Source: Carettochelys insculpta (Eukaryota > Chordata > Testudines > Carettochelyidae). Taken from it: a stretch of DNA of 64,000 nt. Below are positions 36,090-47,602 of the stretch, in pieces (position 1 is the first letter of the stretch; each line of letters starts with the position of its first letter). The translations under genes were made by a program, and so were the position numbers. Below the pieces are notes generated by a model, which saw only the letters and a list, made by a program, of their open reading frames with translations, made no database searches and had not been told where the DNA came from. The stretch is from positions 10,788,001 through 10,852,000 of the forward strand of contig NC_134161.1 in assembly GCF_033958435.1 (NCBI RefSeq). Reading direction: 5' to 3'.

Positions 36090-36240
36090 AGAGTCCTAGA
36101 ACGTAACAGCCATAGTGGGTCAGACCAAAGGTCCATTTAGCTCAGTGTCCTGTCGTCGGGTAGCAACCAGTATCGGGTGCATCAGAAGGAACTAGGTAAT
36201 GGTCAAGAGATCCCTCCCCTGTTGTATTCGTAATGATCCC
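36090..36240 (+). repeat. Reptilian interspersed repeat ('gggtcagaccaaaggtcca' family)
   Basis: The block gaacgtaacagccatagtgggtcagaccaaaggtccatttagctcagtgtcctgtc is a signature of a very common sauropsid repeat, which I believe is LINE-derived (CR1-type). A second copy is at 46615-46760. Confidence 0.65.
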
Positions 36241-36319
36241 ATTCAGGACCTAAATGGAGTAAGTCTCCTACTTGCTGACTTCAATGAGACAAGTGGCACT
36301 GGTGGCCATTTGCGGGGTA

Positions 36320-36475
36320 TTGTGCCCACTTTTGGGTCCCACGCTACAGGCAGGATGTGGACCTATTGGAGAATCTAGAGGAAGGCAACAGGAATGATAA
36401 GGAGTTGGGATGCATGAACTGTGAGAAGTGGCTGAGGGAACTGGGCTTATTTAGTGTGCAGGAGGGAAGATTAAG
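36320..36475 (+). repeat. CR1 LINE internal fragment
   Basis: The order ttgtgcccacttttgggtcc, caggatgtggacctattggagaatctagaggaaggcaacaggaatgataagg, gaactgggcttatttagtgtgcaggaggg equals the 3' UTR-proximal part of CR1 also seen at 23080-23230. Confidence 0.85.
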
Positions 36476-37529
36476 TGTTCTACACCATCTGTCACATCCA
36501 CAAGGTATAATTCTTCTCCCATTGAAATCAAAGGTGGAATTCCATCTGATCTCAGTGGAGCAGAAGCAGGCCCTACAGCATCAGTGGGCCATGAGTGTTT
36601 TAACCAAGACGGTTTCCCAGGACAGGCGCTAACTTGCGCATGCCTACTTAGAATTGAACCGTAGCAGTGCTTTGAGTGGACGCAGAGGGATCACCTGGCT
36701 TTTACAGTCAATATTGTGTGCAGTCAGCACGCACCTTGTTTCACATGCCCTTGTGGAGATGCACTAAGGGTGAGGACTGTTTCCCACTCCCGCTGGTTCA
36801 GTGGAGAAGGGGAGCCCCAGACAAAAAGTGCTCTAGGGAAGAAGGAAGTTGTGTAATGGACACAACAAAAGAGACTCTCATTTTGTACCTGTATTGTCAG
36901 GATTCTTCTGTTGACAGTGATTGGCCAAAGCAGCTGACAGAACTTTAAAAGCTGCTTAGCGCATGTTCACAGCAAATTCTGATTCCTTTTGCCTGTGTCT
37001 GGATCCACATCTTATAGTGGTCCTGCTGAGACTGACACATCCAGCATCCCAGCGCAGAGATGAGTGCCAGCATTCGACCCACAGCTTCCCACTGTGGAGG
37101 GACTTGCATAATAGCACCAACATCCATGCGTCTGGCTGCCAATGGAGGTGTGACTCTCACTCCCAATTTGTAACTACAGTACAAATCGCCCCAGTCTCCC
37201 CCATATCCCTGCCACGTTGCTCATTGAGCCAGACTTCCTTTTTGTCCATTAAGCCAGTCTTCTACAAAAGAAGCTTGCCACAAGATTCCAGGAGAGACAC
37301 ATGCATTGGCATTCATTTACAAGTTGAACACAGTTAAACTTGGCCTGAATAGAGGTCTGAACTGGCTTTTGCATTACATGGACAATTTCCCCACCTTTTG
37401 ATAGTTGTAGGAATGAGACACATCCATCTTAAATTGCTCCATTAACAGGCCTTACGAATGACAGGTGACTTCCTTTTATTCCTTCCTTTCTTACCCCCCA
37501 CTATATTAACTCTGGATTCCATTGTTCTC

Positions 37530-37660
37530 CATTTTCGGCTGAAGAAGTGGGTTTCACCCATCAAAGTTCATGACCTCATACATTTGTTAGTCTCTAGCTG
37601 CCACAAGACTGCTTGTTATTTGTAAAGCTCCAGACTAGCACAGCTGCTGCTCTAAGACTT
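37530..37660 (-). repeat. GTTAGTCT-family repeat, one arm
   Basis: Landmarks gaagaagtgggtttcacccatcaaagttcatg, catttgttagtctctagctgccacaagactgcttgtt and cagactagcacagctgctgctc correspond to the right arm of the elements at 45960 and 48680, with divergence. Confidence 0.65.
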
Positions 37661-38359
37661 CCCCCCCCATGAGTAGTGGAATATGGAGATACTTGTGCAG
37701 TTGACTCTTACTGGGAGAATGCTGGTGGTCTGTAACACGAGCCAGTGTCTCAATTGGATTCTGAGCTAATTGTCATTCCCTTTCTTTTTGGGATCTCTGT
37801 CAACTGAAATCTGAAAGGGAAAGGTGATGGCGACCTTCTCTGTTTCAGCCACGGTTTTCTTCTCTTCCACCCCCACGGTTTGTTCATTCTCTCTTTCGTT
37901 TCTTAATTTGGCCAGATGGAGTCTGCTGATAGAGTGGAGATTGGATACATGCTTCCCATGATAAATTCTGCTTAGCTTTAGCCAGAGCAGTGTACCAGAG
38001 CCTGGAAAGTGGGGGCTGGGTAGACAAAAGAAGGGGACTAGAAAGAGGGAGAGAAGGAGAGAGAGGTAGGAGGAGGAAAAGAGCCCTGAATGAGCAAGAG
38101 AATGCGCTTAGAGTGCAGAATTCACACAACAGCCTCTGATTAAAATGTCCTTGGAAAGAATGATTAACCCCCTTTCTTTGGAAATGCCTTCTACCTTGCA
38201 GGAGAGTGCCAGCTGCTGCTTGTTGCAGCCAGCTTTCTTTACTATTTTTTATTTTGGTCTCCTTCCTGAGATTCCCACAATTCTTGCTTTGAGATCCCAA
38301 ACAAAATGAGTGTCCAGGAAAAAGAAAACCTCAGATGGGGCAACATTTGGATGAGAGAT

Positions 38360-38665
38360 TCTTGAGGCTGGTCAAGAGTGGACCTGGAAGTCGATCTTGG
38401 CTACACAATTCCAGCTCGGACAATTGCGTAGCTGGAATTTATGTATCAGTAATTGATTTATCAGGCTGTCCGCACAGAGGCGGGTCAATGAGGCAAACTC
38501 TCCCATCGATCTCCCTTCCTCCTTGTGAGAATGAGAAGCACCAGGGCTGACTGAGCCCTGAAGGTTTGATTTAGCACATCCCCACTAGGCGCCCTAAATC
38601 GAACCCTGGAAGGTTGACCCTCAGCGGGTCGATCTTCCCATAACTATAGATGTGCATGCGCTTAG
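38360..38665. repeat. Interspersed repeat with CAATTG-centred hairpin, copy A
   Basis: It contains a 10-bp perfect inverted repeat (38407-38416, 38430-38439) around gacaattgc. Downstream are gtccgcacagaggcgggtcaatgaggc, taaatcgaaccctgg and gcgggtcgatcttccc. The hairpin and the gtcgat words recur at 43440-43680. Likely a non-autonomous DNA element; borders approximate. Confidence 0.5.
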
Positions 38666-40849
38666 CTCAAGCTTTGTGTAAGGACTGTACGGTGGGCTTG
38701 GACTGTAGGTGCAGAGTGCATGGGAACCAATTCTGAGTAGAGGAGGAGGAGGGAGAATGCTTTGCTTGTAGAAAGTCAGCACTCTGAATATTAGCTGCTC
38801 ATGGGAAGCATCAGCCAGAGAGGCCCTGTGGGATACAGAGCCAGATGGATTGGAGAAGAAAGCTGAAGCAGCCTTGTCTGCTTCTGAAGGTGGTTAGTGT
38901 CTGCTTATCAGTGCCAGCATTCCTCACCTTTGCAGACTGGAAACCCAGGCCCTGAGAGAGGCTGTGCATTCTTCTCTCTGCTGGATTGATATGAATTTCC
39001 TCACAGAGAGGGTCCTGGCAGGTCAAGCCCTTTGGTGTCTGCTTTCTCTCAACTTTGTCCTTACTTGCAGCTGCTGACTTTATTCGAACATCATGTTTTC
39101 TCTGGCATGCTGAGCTCCCCACGAGGACGTTACTCCAAAGCCCACCCTTTCAGCGATGCCGGGAAGCTTTGATGATAAGTTTTACCCCCTCTGTCAAAAA
39201 TAGCAATTTGTCTTCAACAAAAGAGGACAAAGGCCCAAGGAGGCTGAAAGATTAATTCCGTCCTGCAAGTGCGTGGTATCACAAGCCACATTTCAGTGAG
39301 ACTTTGATCTCTTGTGCTGGCTTAGGATAGAATTGTGTTTTGAGCAGCACTTTGTGTGTTCCAGACACCTGGCAGTGTGCTCTGGCCTGGGGTTTTGGCT
39401 TTGTAGGCTCATGTAAAGGCCAAAAGCTCACACCTTGTTGTGGGTGTTGCAGCCTGTGTGGGTGAGAGGATTGGCTATGACTCTGAGGATGCTGTTGTTT
39501 GTTTAAAAAAAAAAAATCTAAGCATTGTTTGCTTCTGCCTTTGTTAGCTTTACAGGTGTGCCTGAGAAAGGTGCCTGGCTTTTATATAAATGCGTCATTA
39601 TTTGTTCCCTCTTCTAGAGTGCATTTCCTCCAGGGATCACTTGTAAATATATCAGCCTTATCTGGGCGTATCACGCTCTGGAGGGGACCAGCAAGCCACT
39701 GCATAGCTCGGACTCCATTTCAGCTCTTCCCTTGCCTTCTCTAGTTGTCAAAGGTGCTGTGAAGGCAAGTCCAGTTCACAGACATTTGGAGTCCATGGGA
39801 CAGCAGGTGGGAGCTCAAGCCTGCTGCTTGTGTGAGTGCCATCTCTTTAGGGAAGAGCTTTGTGCATGCTTTGAGGGTAATCAGTGCTGGGTTTACAACC
39901 AACACTTCTCCTGTGTCTTGCCATTCCAGCTGGTTAGCTGCCTTACGGAGACTGACGGCTTAGAGGCCTCGGCCAGGTATCAGTTAGGAGCCAGTGGGAG
40001 GGAACTCATGAAGTGGATGGGTTTAAATGCGGCAGGAAAACCTGAACCAAACATTTTTGACAGCTGCTTCTTCGTGCCCCCATTCCAACTACTGATGTGA
40101 CAGAAAATTCTGGGAGCTGTAGTTGGGTTTTTTTTTTTAAAGGTCATTTTATTAACCAAGAAGGACTTCCCATCCTCTCTTGTTTCTCTGCAGGGCTGTT
40201 TGGTTCTGGGGATCACAACTGATTCCCCACCCTGGCACTTTGAGTGCAGGCAGTGGGGGCTGGCTAACCAAATAAAACACTTCTAGATCCTGTCTCTGCA
40301 GTTCCTGGAGACGAAACATTTCCTGATTTCAGTTTTCCCTGAAATCAGTCAGTAGCTGCCAAGTGAACAAAATCCCCTTTCCAGGAAAGAAATCACTTGG
40401 AATTGCTTCCCTGAGGGCAAAACCCTCAATCCCCACCACGTCCCTCAGTCCCAAGGCAAGAGTTGGAGTCCCCTGCTAATCTATGAGCTTCAGTCAGTCA
40501 GTCAGCCATAGAGGGGGGAAAAGTCATCTGTGTATAGTTGCAGCTTACTGATTAGTTTTATGGGCAGTTAGTGTTCAGTGGGTTTAATGTGCTGAAATCC
40601 CAAGCTTTTGAACATGTTGCAATTAAGGCTTTGACTCATATTCATGGCAGGCACGAGAGTGGCTGAATCTGCTAAGGCGAGGGGCATATTTGTACTGCCT
40701 ACCCACTGAGAACCAATTTCCATCTCAAAGTACATCGTCTTGAGGCAGTGTTGTGTCGTCATTCAGAGACCAACCATAACCGTAAGGTGCTGGTGAGTTT
40801 GTTCACAAGGAGCTTGGTTCCAGCTGCCGCAGTTTCTTAGTCCAAGTCA

Positions 40850-43320
40850 GGTGACAAACATCAATCACCTTGGTCTTCAGAGGCCCCCTCCAAGTGCTCA
40901 AAACCCTCCTCAGTCTCTGAGATGGATAAACAGTAAGTCTGATCCTTCCCCTCAGAGAGAGGCTCTGAAAAGTCCTCCAAGGCCACATCTAGCGCCAGTT
41001 GGAAACATCGACACTCAGTCACTAGAGGTGACACCATTCAAACCAGCACCAGAGAGCCTGTAGAGAGTGGTGCCTTTATATCTACGAGCAAGGCAGCTGT
41101 CTCAGGTACTGTCAGCTTGAGCAGCAAGGAATGACTTCGGCTAGCAGTGCCTTTGCCACAGGCATTCTTCACCTTTCGCATCTCTCACTCCTCGGTTGCA
41201 TCATCGGTTCCCAGTCTCAATGGTCTCTCCTTCAGTGGCGCTGCTGGCTCTGGTGACTGCCCTGGCCATGGCGGGAGACATTCCATCGACTTCATCACTG
41301 TATGTACTGCATTGGCTCCACTGGAACTGTCAATGTTGGCTCATTTATCTACCTTGTGACCGCTTCGTTCATCCGCACTGGGGGATACATTGCCATTGGT
41401 TCCTCTGGGATAACACCAGATGTGGAGACTTCGTCCAGTGTCTCCTGAGGCTGCTCCTCCTTCTTACTGCAGAGAATTACATCGCCTTTTCTTTGGACTC
41501 GGAACATGATTTACCCAGATCCATTTTTTTTTTTTTCATGATCGTTCAGGTCTCCAGACTGTCCGTGTTCTAAGAGTTTCACAAAGTCTAAGTCTCTGTT
41601 CCAGTTTGATGTCTTCCGTTGTGGGCTGTCCTTGACTTTTTTGGGCTCCTTTTTTGGGCCTATTCCTAAAATGTCTTAGACACCTTGGTGGTGACTCAGT
41701 CCAGAAGAAGGTTATTTTCCCTTGTTCCTGGGACACTTATGGTGGACCCTCTTGTAAGCCTCCGACAACCTCTCTATAATGAAACCCTCAGAAGAAGAGG
41801 AATCTTTAGCTGTCCCCCACCTATATCTCGTCTTCAGATGAGGCCATCGTTCCAGAGTCTACTCTTGGTTTGAGAGGTTTTTAAAACTTTCCTCGGAGAG
41901 TGTCCTTGTCTTTGGGAATATAGTTGGTGCTTGTGCAAGACAGTCCACGCAGACTGTTAGACCTTTTGCAAACTCCTGTTCATGAAACAGTTGCTGTAAT
42001 GGGGACAGACTGGCCACTTGAGCACCTCCTGCTGGACAGTCTGGGAATTAACTCAGGTGCATTGAGTGTACCAACTTCTGCTGGTATCTTGCCAATTGTC
42101 CATTCCGCTGTCTCCACTGTTTGGATGTATCTCAGTTCTTGGACCAAATATTCCTCTTCAGGGCGCAGACGTCCAGCTGTGCACCCAACTCCATTCTTCC
42201 TGCTTCTGGGGAATAGACAGTCCTCAGTCCAGATCCATGCTGCAGTGGCAAACTGCAGCCCCTTAGTCTCTCTCCTCTCTTCAGCGCAAGCTGCAGTCCT
42301 TTGCCAGCCACTTCCTTCAATCGCTAGTGGGGTGGGTCCAACTCAGCGACTCTTGAGTGGCAGCCACTTACTGCCCTCCTGTGTTGCCAGCCTTCCCTGG
42401 GCCACTTCCTCATAGCCCTTTTACTGGGACCCCAGTCTTTAAATACCCCTCTGAAACCAACCCCCCACTCATGCATCTGATGAAGTGGGTCTTTGCCCAA
42501 GACAGCTTATGCTCCAAAATATCTGTTTGCCACAGGACTACTTCTTGTTCTCAAAGCTATAGACTAACAGGGCTACCTCTCTGATACTTTATATCAGGGC
42601 TATCCCAGCAAGTTGCCTTCTGATTGGCTGAGTTCTGCACAAACTCTCTGGCGTGCTTTAGCTCCTTCTGTGCCCAAGTGCAGCACCCACCCCATCACAT
42701 TTGCCCGTTCCAATATTAAAGCTTTACTGGAGCTTGTGACAATCCTTTGGCAAACACCTGTCTTTGTCCCATCCTGTCAAACAGATGTTATTAGGTTCCT
42801 CAGCAAGACTTTGATTATTTCTTTACTCATTCCTTTCCTGACTCATTAGTGATCACAGTGGCTAATGAACATTCCAGGCAGCCTTTTACTCAGGCTTTGT
42901 CACAGGATAAAGATTACAAGAGGCTGGATATGTATGTCAGAAAAGCATGTCATTCTGAACCCTCAGGTGGGGCTTTCAGATGATCTGGCATTGTCCAAAA
43001 ATACTTCTATTATCTAGTCAGCAATTTCAAAATTCATGGTCAGACTGCCCAAAGAACACAGGCATCAGTTCTAGAAGGATATGTCTTTGCTTGTATTTGC
43101 CTCCAAGCAGTGATCAATGTGTCAGATGCTGTGTTAAGTGTGGCTACAGCAGCTGTCTGCCATTCCAAGAGCAATCCCGTTGGACAAGTGGGTGCTTAGC
43201 ACTGGAAAGTAAGCATGTGTTATACAGTTTAGCTCCCTCCACCTTTCTCATGTTGTCCTCTGTATTCCTGCTCAGTGACCAATCTCATGAGATTGTTTTA
43301 GCCCAAATAGTTCAGTTGTG
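40850..43320 (+). mobile_element. Decayed DIRS-like retrotransposon, Gag-type region, interrupted
   Basis: Short translated tracts in shifting frames fit the Gag-type ORF of vertebrate DIRS elements as I recall it: SSDEAIVPEST near 41830, then a relic of the 'LLRRV' segment near 41885, LLELVTILWQTPVFVP near 42730, and LQAVINVSDAVLSVATAAV near 43105. The last corresponds to the conserved 'LQAALDVADTAARTVA' tract. Frame changes, stops and a roughly 700-bp interruption (about 42000-42690, including a fold-back repeat) show that it is dead. No reverse transcriptase, RNase H or tyrosine recombinase region is visible. Family attribution is from memory of the motif order. Confidence 0.6.
42465..42605 (-). 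repeat. GTTAGTCT-family repeat, one arm, inserted in the DIRS-like relic
   Basis: The segment catgcatctgatgaagtgggtctttgccca, cagcttatgctccaaaatatctg, tgccacaggactacttcttgttc, ctatagactaacagggctacctctctgatac is the right half of the family. The terminus TATCAGAGAGGTAGCC reads on the minus strand at 42581-42594. Confidence 0.8.
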
Positions 43321-43439
43321 ATTAAAATTGGGAACATTAGAGGAAGTTCCATATGACAGTGAAAAGTTTCTACTCCTGCTACTTCCTGATTTCTGGCAGT
43401 ACATCCCAGTCAGGGTTGATCTTCCATGGATTGATTTTG

Positions 43440-43680
43440 CACAACTAGTGAGGATGTGTGAAATCCAGCTATCAGAGGTCAACTGTCAACCACTGTACTC
43501 CTCAGTCTCATGAGGAGTAACGGGGGTCGATGGGAGAATTTTTCTCATCAACCTCTTTCTCAGTGAGAATAGCCAGGTAAGTCAAGTGTAGATAAGGCAG
43601 TTCCAGCTATGCAATTGTCATAGCTGGAATTGGGTATCGATTATCAACCTAAAGGTCTCGTGTAGACCTGGCCTAAGAAA
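43440..43680. repeat. Interspersed repeat with CAATTG-centred hairpin, copy B
   Basis: An 11-bp perfect inverted repeat (43601-43611, 43619-43629) surrounds caattgt. The right border reads gtctcgtgtagacctggcc followed by taa, resembling the gtgtagac-type termini of the Harbinger-like family. The hairpin and neighbouring gggtatcgatt are shared with the copy near 38400. Confidence 0.55.
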
Positions 43681-45657
43681 AGAGGTGATCTTTGACCATT
43701 TTGGACATGAAAAAATCTATTCAGCTTTCTTAAGGAAATCAAGCTTAAGACTGTGTTCTTTTCAATGCCCCGTTCTTCCAAAACTGAAGAGAAACTCCAT
43801 TCCTTGGCTATCATGGCATTTTTACCTGGACCACGCCATCTTTCACATCCTCTCCCAGACAATTTGTAACCTGTGCTGAGATGATTAAAGGCAACTGGTT
43901 ACAGCCCAGCCTATTTCATGCTGGATTTGACACTGTATCAAGCTTTTCTATGATCCAGCAAAAGTCTCTCCTTGATACACCCACAGTGGTAGATACATGT
44001 GCACAGTACGTTTGAAGTAACAATAGTTACTGTACAATTACCCATTTTTATGGGGGGTTCCATCCACTGGCAGAGTCTCTCCTTTGTGGTGATCTGTGAG
44101 GATGTCTGCTACCAGCTGGATGTGGGGAAAGAGGAGACTGAGGAGGACTAGTTGCAAGAGGCTGAGAAACAAGAGGTCCCTATCTTCCCAGACTGACTGA
44201 GCATTGTTATTCTTGCCATCTCACTAGGTACATTGAAATCGCCCCTTTTCTTTGGTCTTCGGACTGGGTTCCCAGGTCACGTATTGGGTAGGTGTGGCAC
44301 TCTGGTGTTCGCAATGTGACGGTCCACGTGTTTTGCATCCGAGGAAATCTGTGGGGATTGCAACTGCTGTCGTTGTCTTTGGTGGCCAGGGCAGCCACCA
44401 TCAGAGTGAAAATGGTGATCAAGGGAAAGAAATACGGGACACAGGTATTGAATTTTCCACTGATGCAGCTCAACTTACTTCAGAGATTTTGCCCTCTGTG
44501 TTCTAGAAGTGCTGCTATAATTATCAATTGAGGTGGTACCAAAAGTGTGCTGTTCTGTCAGGGGGAAGAAACGACTCTAGGAAGCGCACCCAGGAGTTCT
44601 TTATTTGTCTCCAATGCTTTTACTCGGTTTCCAAATGAAAAGATGTAGGATTTGGCGTCTGTCTTGTCTGGAGAGAGGGAAGGGTTTTTCCTAACTGCCA
44701 TTGTCAACCCTGCAGTCTTGAGATCAGACCAAACTTGACTGATTTCGCCCCCTCCATTCTGTCTGACTTGTACTTAATCACCAATTTATGAAGAATATTG
44801 AGGACCATTTGTCCTCATAATGCCTGTGTAAACCCATTGGGATTGACTCTCATTTACGCTAAAGCTCCTTTACACTGATCTGAAATGTAAAAATTCACTC
44901 TTGGTTTTAAACCCATGTACACTGCATGGGCACTATAAAGGGGCTTTGGTTCCAATGAGTTTGGCCAATTGCCTTTAAAAGTCTGCTCTTCTTTGGCCTG
45001 ATATCAATCCAGAGGCACACCATTGGTTTCACTGGAGTGACTCCGGGTTTACTCCTATGTACTGTTATCACAGTCGGGCTCTGTTTCCCCATTGGGGATG
45101 CATTGCGTGGGAAGTATTTGCTCTGTGTTGAGAACTTAATTAATTTTGTGGCTGACGTGTGAGGTGGAATAGATTGACCTCTCTCTGCCATAGCTGTGGC
45201 AGTGAAGTAAAGAGGAATACAATGTCTTGACCAGTAATCAGGATCTGACTCAGAGACCCATGGAGACCAGGGAAAGAAGGTGCTATTTCTGGCCATTATC
45301 GTAAGAGCTGTTTGCTATGGGTCTGGTGTAATGTAGAAGGGAGGAGAGACAGGATTGTCACGGTAAATAAAGGTACATTTCTGACAGGGTGTTCAGTGGG
45401 TCTGAGTAAAGAGCCCTTTGGCTCAGCAAACATTCCAAGTCCAAATCTCTCTTTCCTCTGACCCAATTCCAAGACAGTTGTCTTCTGTAGGTGGCAGAAT
45501 CTGAGCACATACTGTTGGTTTGTGAAACCCAATCCCTCTTGCAGGCTAGTACCATTATTGCTGAAGGGATTGGCTCTCTGCCCATCCCCTTTCTTTCATT
45601 CATTCCTGCATTCTCTCAAAAGCACCTGCACTTGAGTTTTCTCTTCTCTCTTGACAG

Positions 45658-45833
45658 GGTGAAGAGAGCACAGTTTGGACCTCATGACTGGCTGTCTCTT
45701 CCGGTACCAACTGGTCCTAGTTGGCTACTGGTGGACACCCTGGAACCAGAGACGGCATACCAGTTCAGTGTATTGGCTCAAAACAAACTTGGCACCAGCG
45801 CCTTCAGTGAGGTGGTCACTGTGAACACTCTAG
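45658..45833 (+). CDS. IGSF9B: IGSF9B exon: second part of fibronectin type III domain 1
   Basis: The exon completes the leucine codon and reads LVKRAQFGPHDWLSLPVPTG, then PSWLLVDTLEPETAYQFSVL and AQNKLGTSAFSEVVTVNTL, plus the first base of an alanine codon. LEPETAYQFSVLAQN is the FN3 E-F region with the core tyrosine and GTSAFSE the G-strand approach. Human has methionine where valine follows the first leucine, as recalled. Acceptor tctcttgacag, donor gtgagt at 45834. Confidence 0.97.
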
Positions 45834-45949
45834 GTGAGTTAGAATGGCATGGGGGTGATAAAGGAGCTCAGAGAGCCCTTGGATCTTAGGAGAAGGGTGC
45901 TGAGATGAGGAAGGGTCCTTTGATCTCATTCAGAAAGTCAGGTATCAGA

Positions 45950-46165
45950 GGGATAGTGTATATCCACAAAAACGAGAAGTCCTGTGGCACCTTTTTAGGC
46001 TAACGGATTTGTTGGAGTATAATCTTTTGTGGGCAAAGATCCACTTTGTCAGATGCAAACTGCATCAGTGCATGGGAAGAAGCAGGTCTTTGCCCACGAA
46101 AGTTTATGCTCCAATAAATCTGTTCATCTATAAGATGCCACAGGACTCCTTGTTGTTTGTTCAGG
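45950..46165. repeat. Fold-back repeat of the GTTAGTCT family
   Basis: The left arm has TATCAGAGGGATAG, then gagaagtcctgtggcacctttttaggctaacggatttgttggagtataat and cttttgtgggcaaaga. The right arm has ggtctttgcccacgaaagtttatgctccaataaatctgttcatctataagatgccacaggactcc. The two are inverted copies around catcagtgcatgg. Confidence 0.8.
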
Positions 46166-46614
46166 AGGTCCTCTCTCTTGTTAATGGAGTCAAGAGACAT
46201 TGTCCATGCAAGTACCAGTGTGCTCCATGACTTACTCCTCGGGTGCGTTGATATTCACCAGATTGCAGAGAGAAATGTTGAAAAGTGGAGTAGTGCCTCA
46301 GCTTGGGAATTTCATACCCAGTACCGTTCACCTCTGGGTCACAATTTCACATTCAGCCCGCACTGGTAGTAACTGAAACTCATTGGCAATAGCTGGTTGT
46401 GATTTACAGGTCCAGGTCACAGCATGGAATCGGCATTCCTGCTGCTTCTCTGGTGGGTGGTCTCAAAAAGTTGCAAGGATGAATGAACTCTCTAATACCA
46501 CATCCCTTGTTCTTCATAGCCTCTTTGCATCTAAGGCTGCTCCTTTTCTCATCAAGGCATCTGTGTCTTTCAGAAAAGAGGCCTTCTAGTTGCAACCTGT
46601 GAGGCTGCAGAGCA

Positions 46615-46760
46615 GAGGGAAGTGCCATAGTGCATCAGACCAGAGTCTGTCTAGTCCATGACTTAGTCTCAGACAGCAACCGATGGCCCATGCTTATGAG
46701 AAAGTATTAAAACACCCTTAGCATACTGCCATTGTGCAGTCTTTTCCCATGCATCTTTCA
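46615..46760 (+). repeat. Reptilian interspersed repeat ('catcagaccagagtctgtctagtcca' family)
   Basis: The block gtgccatagtgcatcagaccagagtctgtctagtccatgacttagtctcagacagcaaccgatggccc parallels the repeat at 36100 (gccatagtgggtcagaccaaaggtccatttagctc). Confidence 0.6.
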
Positions 46761-46982
46761 GGTTGGCATTTGCCCTGAAGCCTGGGGAGTCGCAACTCTT
46801 AAGGCCTAAGTCCTAACCAGGACAGCTGTAGGTGGTGTTGGATCTGCAGAGGATGATTTACAGAAGAGGTGGGCCCATGTGCACATTGAAGTGAATGGGA
46901 GAAAACAGCTAGTTGTGGAACTTACTGCTCTTTTTTTTTTCTTGGTTCCACTAAATGATTTCTCTGTCCTGTGCATCTTCAG

Positions 46983-47209
46983 CATTCCCTGTAACAACTC
47001 CAGAACCCCTGGTGCTGGTTACTCCACCGAGGTGCCTAACAGCCAATCGGACACAGCAAGGAGTTCTGTTGTCATGGCTTCCTCCAGCCAATCACAGCTT
47101 TCCAATTGACCATTACATCATGGAGTTCCGCGTAGGGGAGAGGTGGGAGATACTGGACGATGCTATCTTGGGGACTGACAGTGACTTTTTTGCCAAGGAT
47201 TTGTCACAG
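46983..47209 (+). CDS. IGSF9B: IGSF9B exon: first part of fibronectin type III domain 2
   Basis: The exon completes the alanine codon and reads AFPVTTPEPLVLVTPPRCLT, then ANRTQQGVLLSWLPPANHSF and PIDHYIMEFRVGERWEILDD, ending AKDLSQ in phase 0. GVLLSWLPP is the B strand with the core tryptophan; NRT and NHS are sequons. The acceptor is tgcatcttcag and the donor gtaaga is at 47210. Confidence 0.97.
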
Positions 47210-47517
47210 GTAAGAAGCGGTCTTGGCACCGTTTGTTTTTTTTTATAAAAAGTTTGGCCCTTTGCCTGGCCTACTGATTTGTGCACCATTTATATTGCAA
47301 CACTGGGAGATCATATGGGGAGCATCTTCAGGATGTCTGTCGCTTACTCCACAATAGGGGCTAATTTGGTGTCATGAAGCATAGACCCAGTGAAGAACAT
47401 ATTCCCCTGTCACTATCTGATTTGGAGAAGGTGTCCTGGGTGCTTGATTTGCTCTGGTGTGCTAATTTGTGGAAGGAAACTTCTGACTAATGGCTCCTAT
47501 TCTGTTTGGCACTATAG
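47210..47517. other. IGSF9B: Short intron within FN3-2
   Basis: A 308-bp intron with a T-rich run at 47228-47242. I see nothing else in it. Confidence 0.9.
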
Positions 47518-47602
47518 GACACCTGGTATGAGTTCCGAGTTCTGGCTGTCATGCAGGACCTCATCAGTGAACCCAGTAACATAGCGGGTGTCTCCAGTAC
47601 AG
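47518..47602 (+). CDS. IGSF9B: IGSF9B exon: second part of fibronectin type III domain 2
   Basis: The exon encodes DTWYEFRVLAVMQDLISEPS and NIAGVSST, plus the first base of an aspartate codon. WYEFRVLAV is the F strand of FN3-2 with the conserved tyrosine. Acceptor gcactatag, donor gtaagt at 47603. Confidence 0.97.

Larger units (their letters stand above)
35410..45657. other. IGSF9B: Large intron within FN3-1
   Basis: This 10.2-kb intron is the largest complete one in the window. It holds CR1-related fragments (36090-36480), fold-back repeats (37530, 42465), a hairpin repeat pair (38360-38665, 43440-43680), and a decayed DIRS-like element (about 40850-43320). The segments 38700-40800 and 44000-45650 contain nothing I can name apart from simple runs. 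Confidence 0.75.
45834..46982. other. IGSF9B: Intron between FN3-1 and FN3-2
   Basis: This 1.1-kb intron holds a fold-back repeat (45950-46165) and a sauropsid repeat fragment (46615-46760). A T10 run at 46931 lies 50 bp before the acceptor. Confidence 0.8.

Noticed and set aside
41924..42415. 163-residue open frame in the large FN3-1 intron
   Set aside because: It includes only a short tract of the DIRS-like Gag relic and then runs into unrelated sequence; the element is frameshifted and dead.
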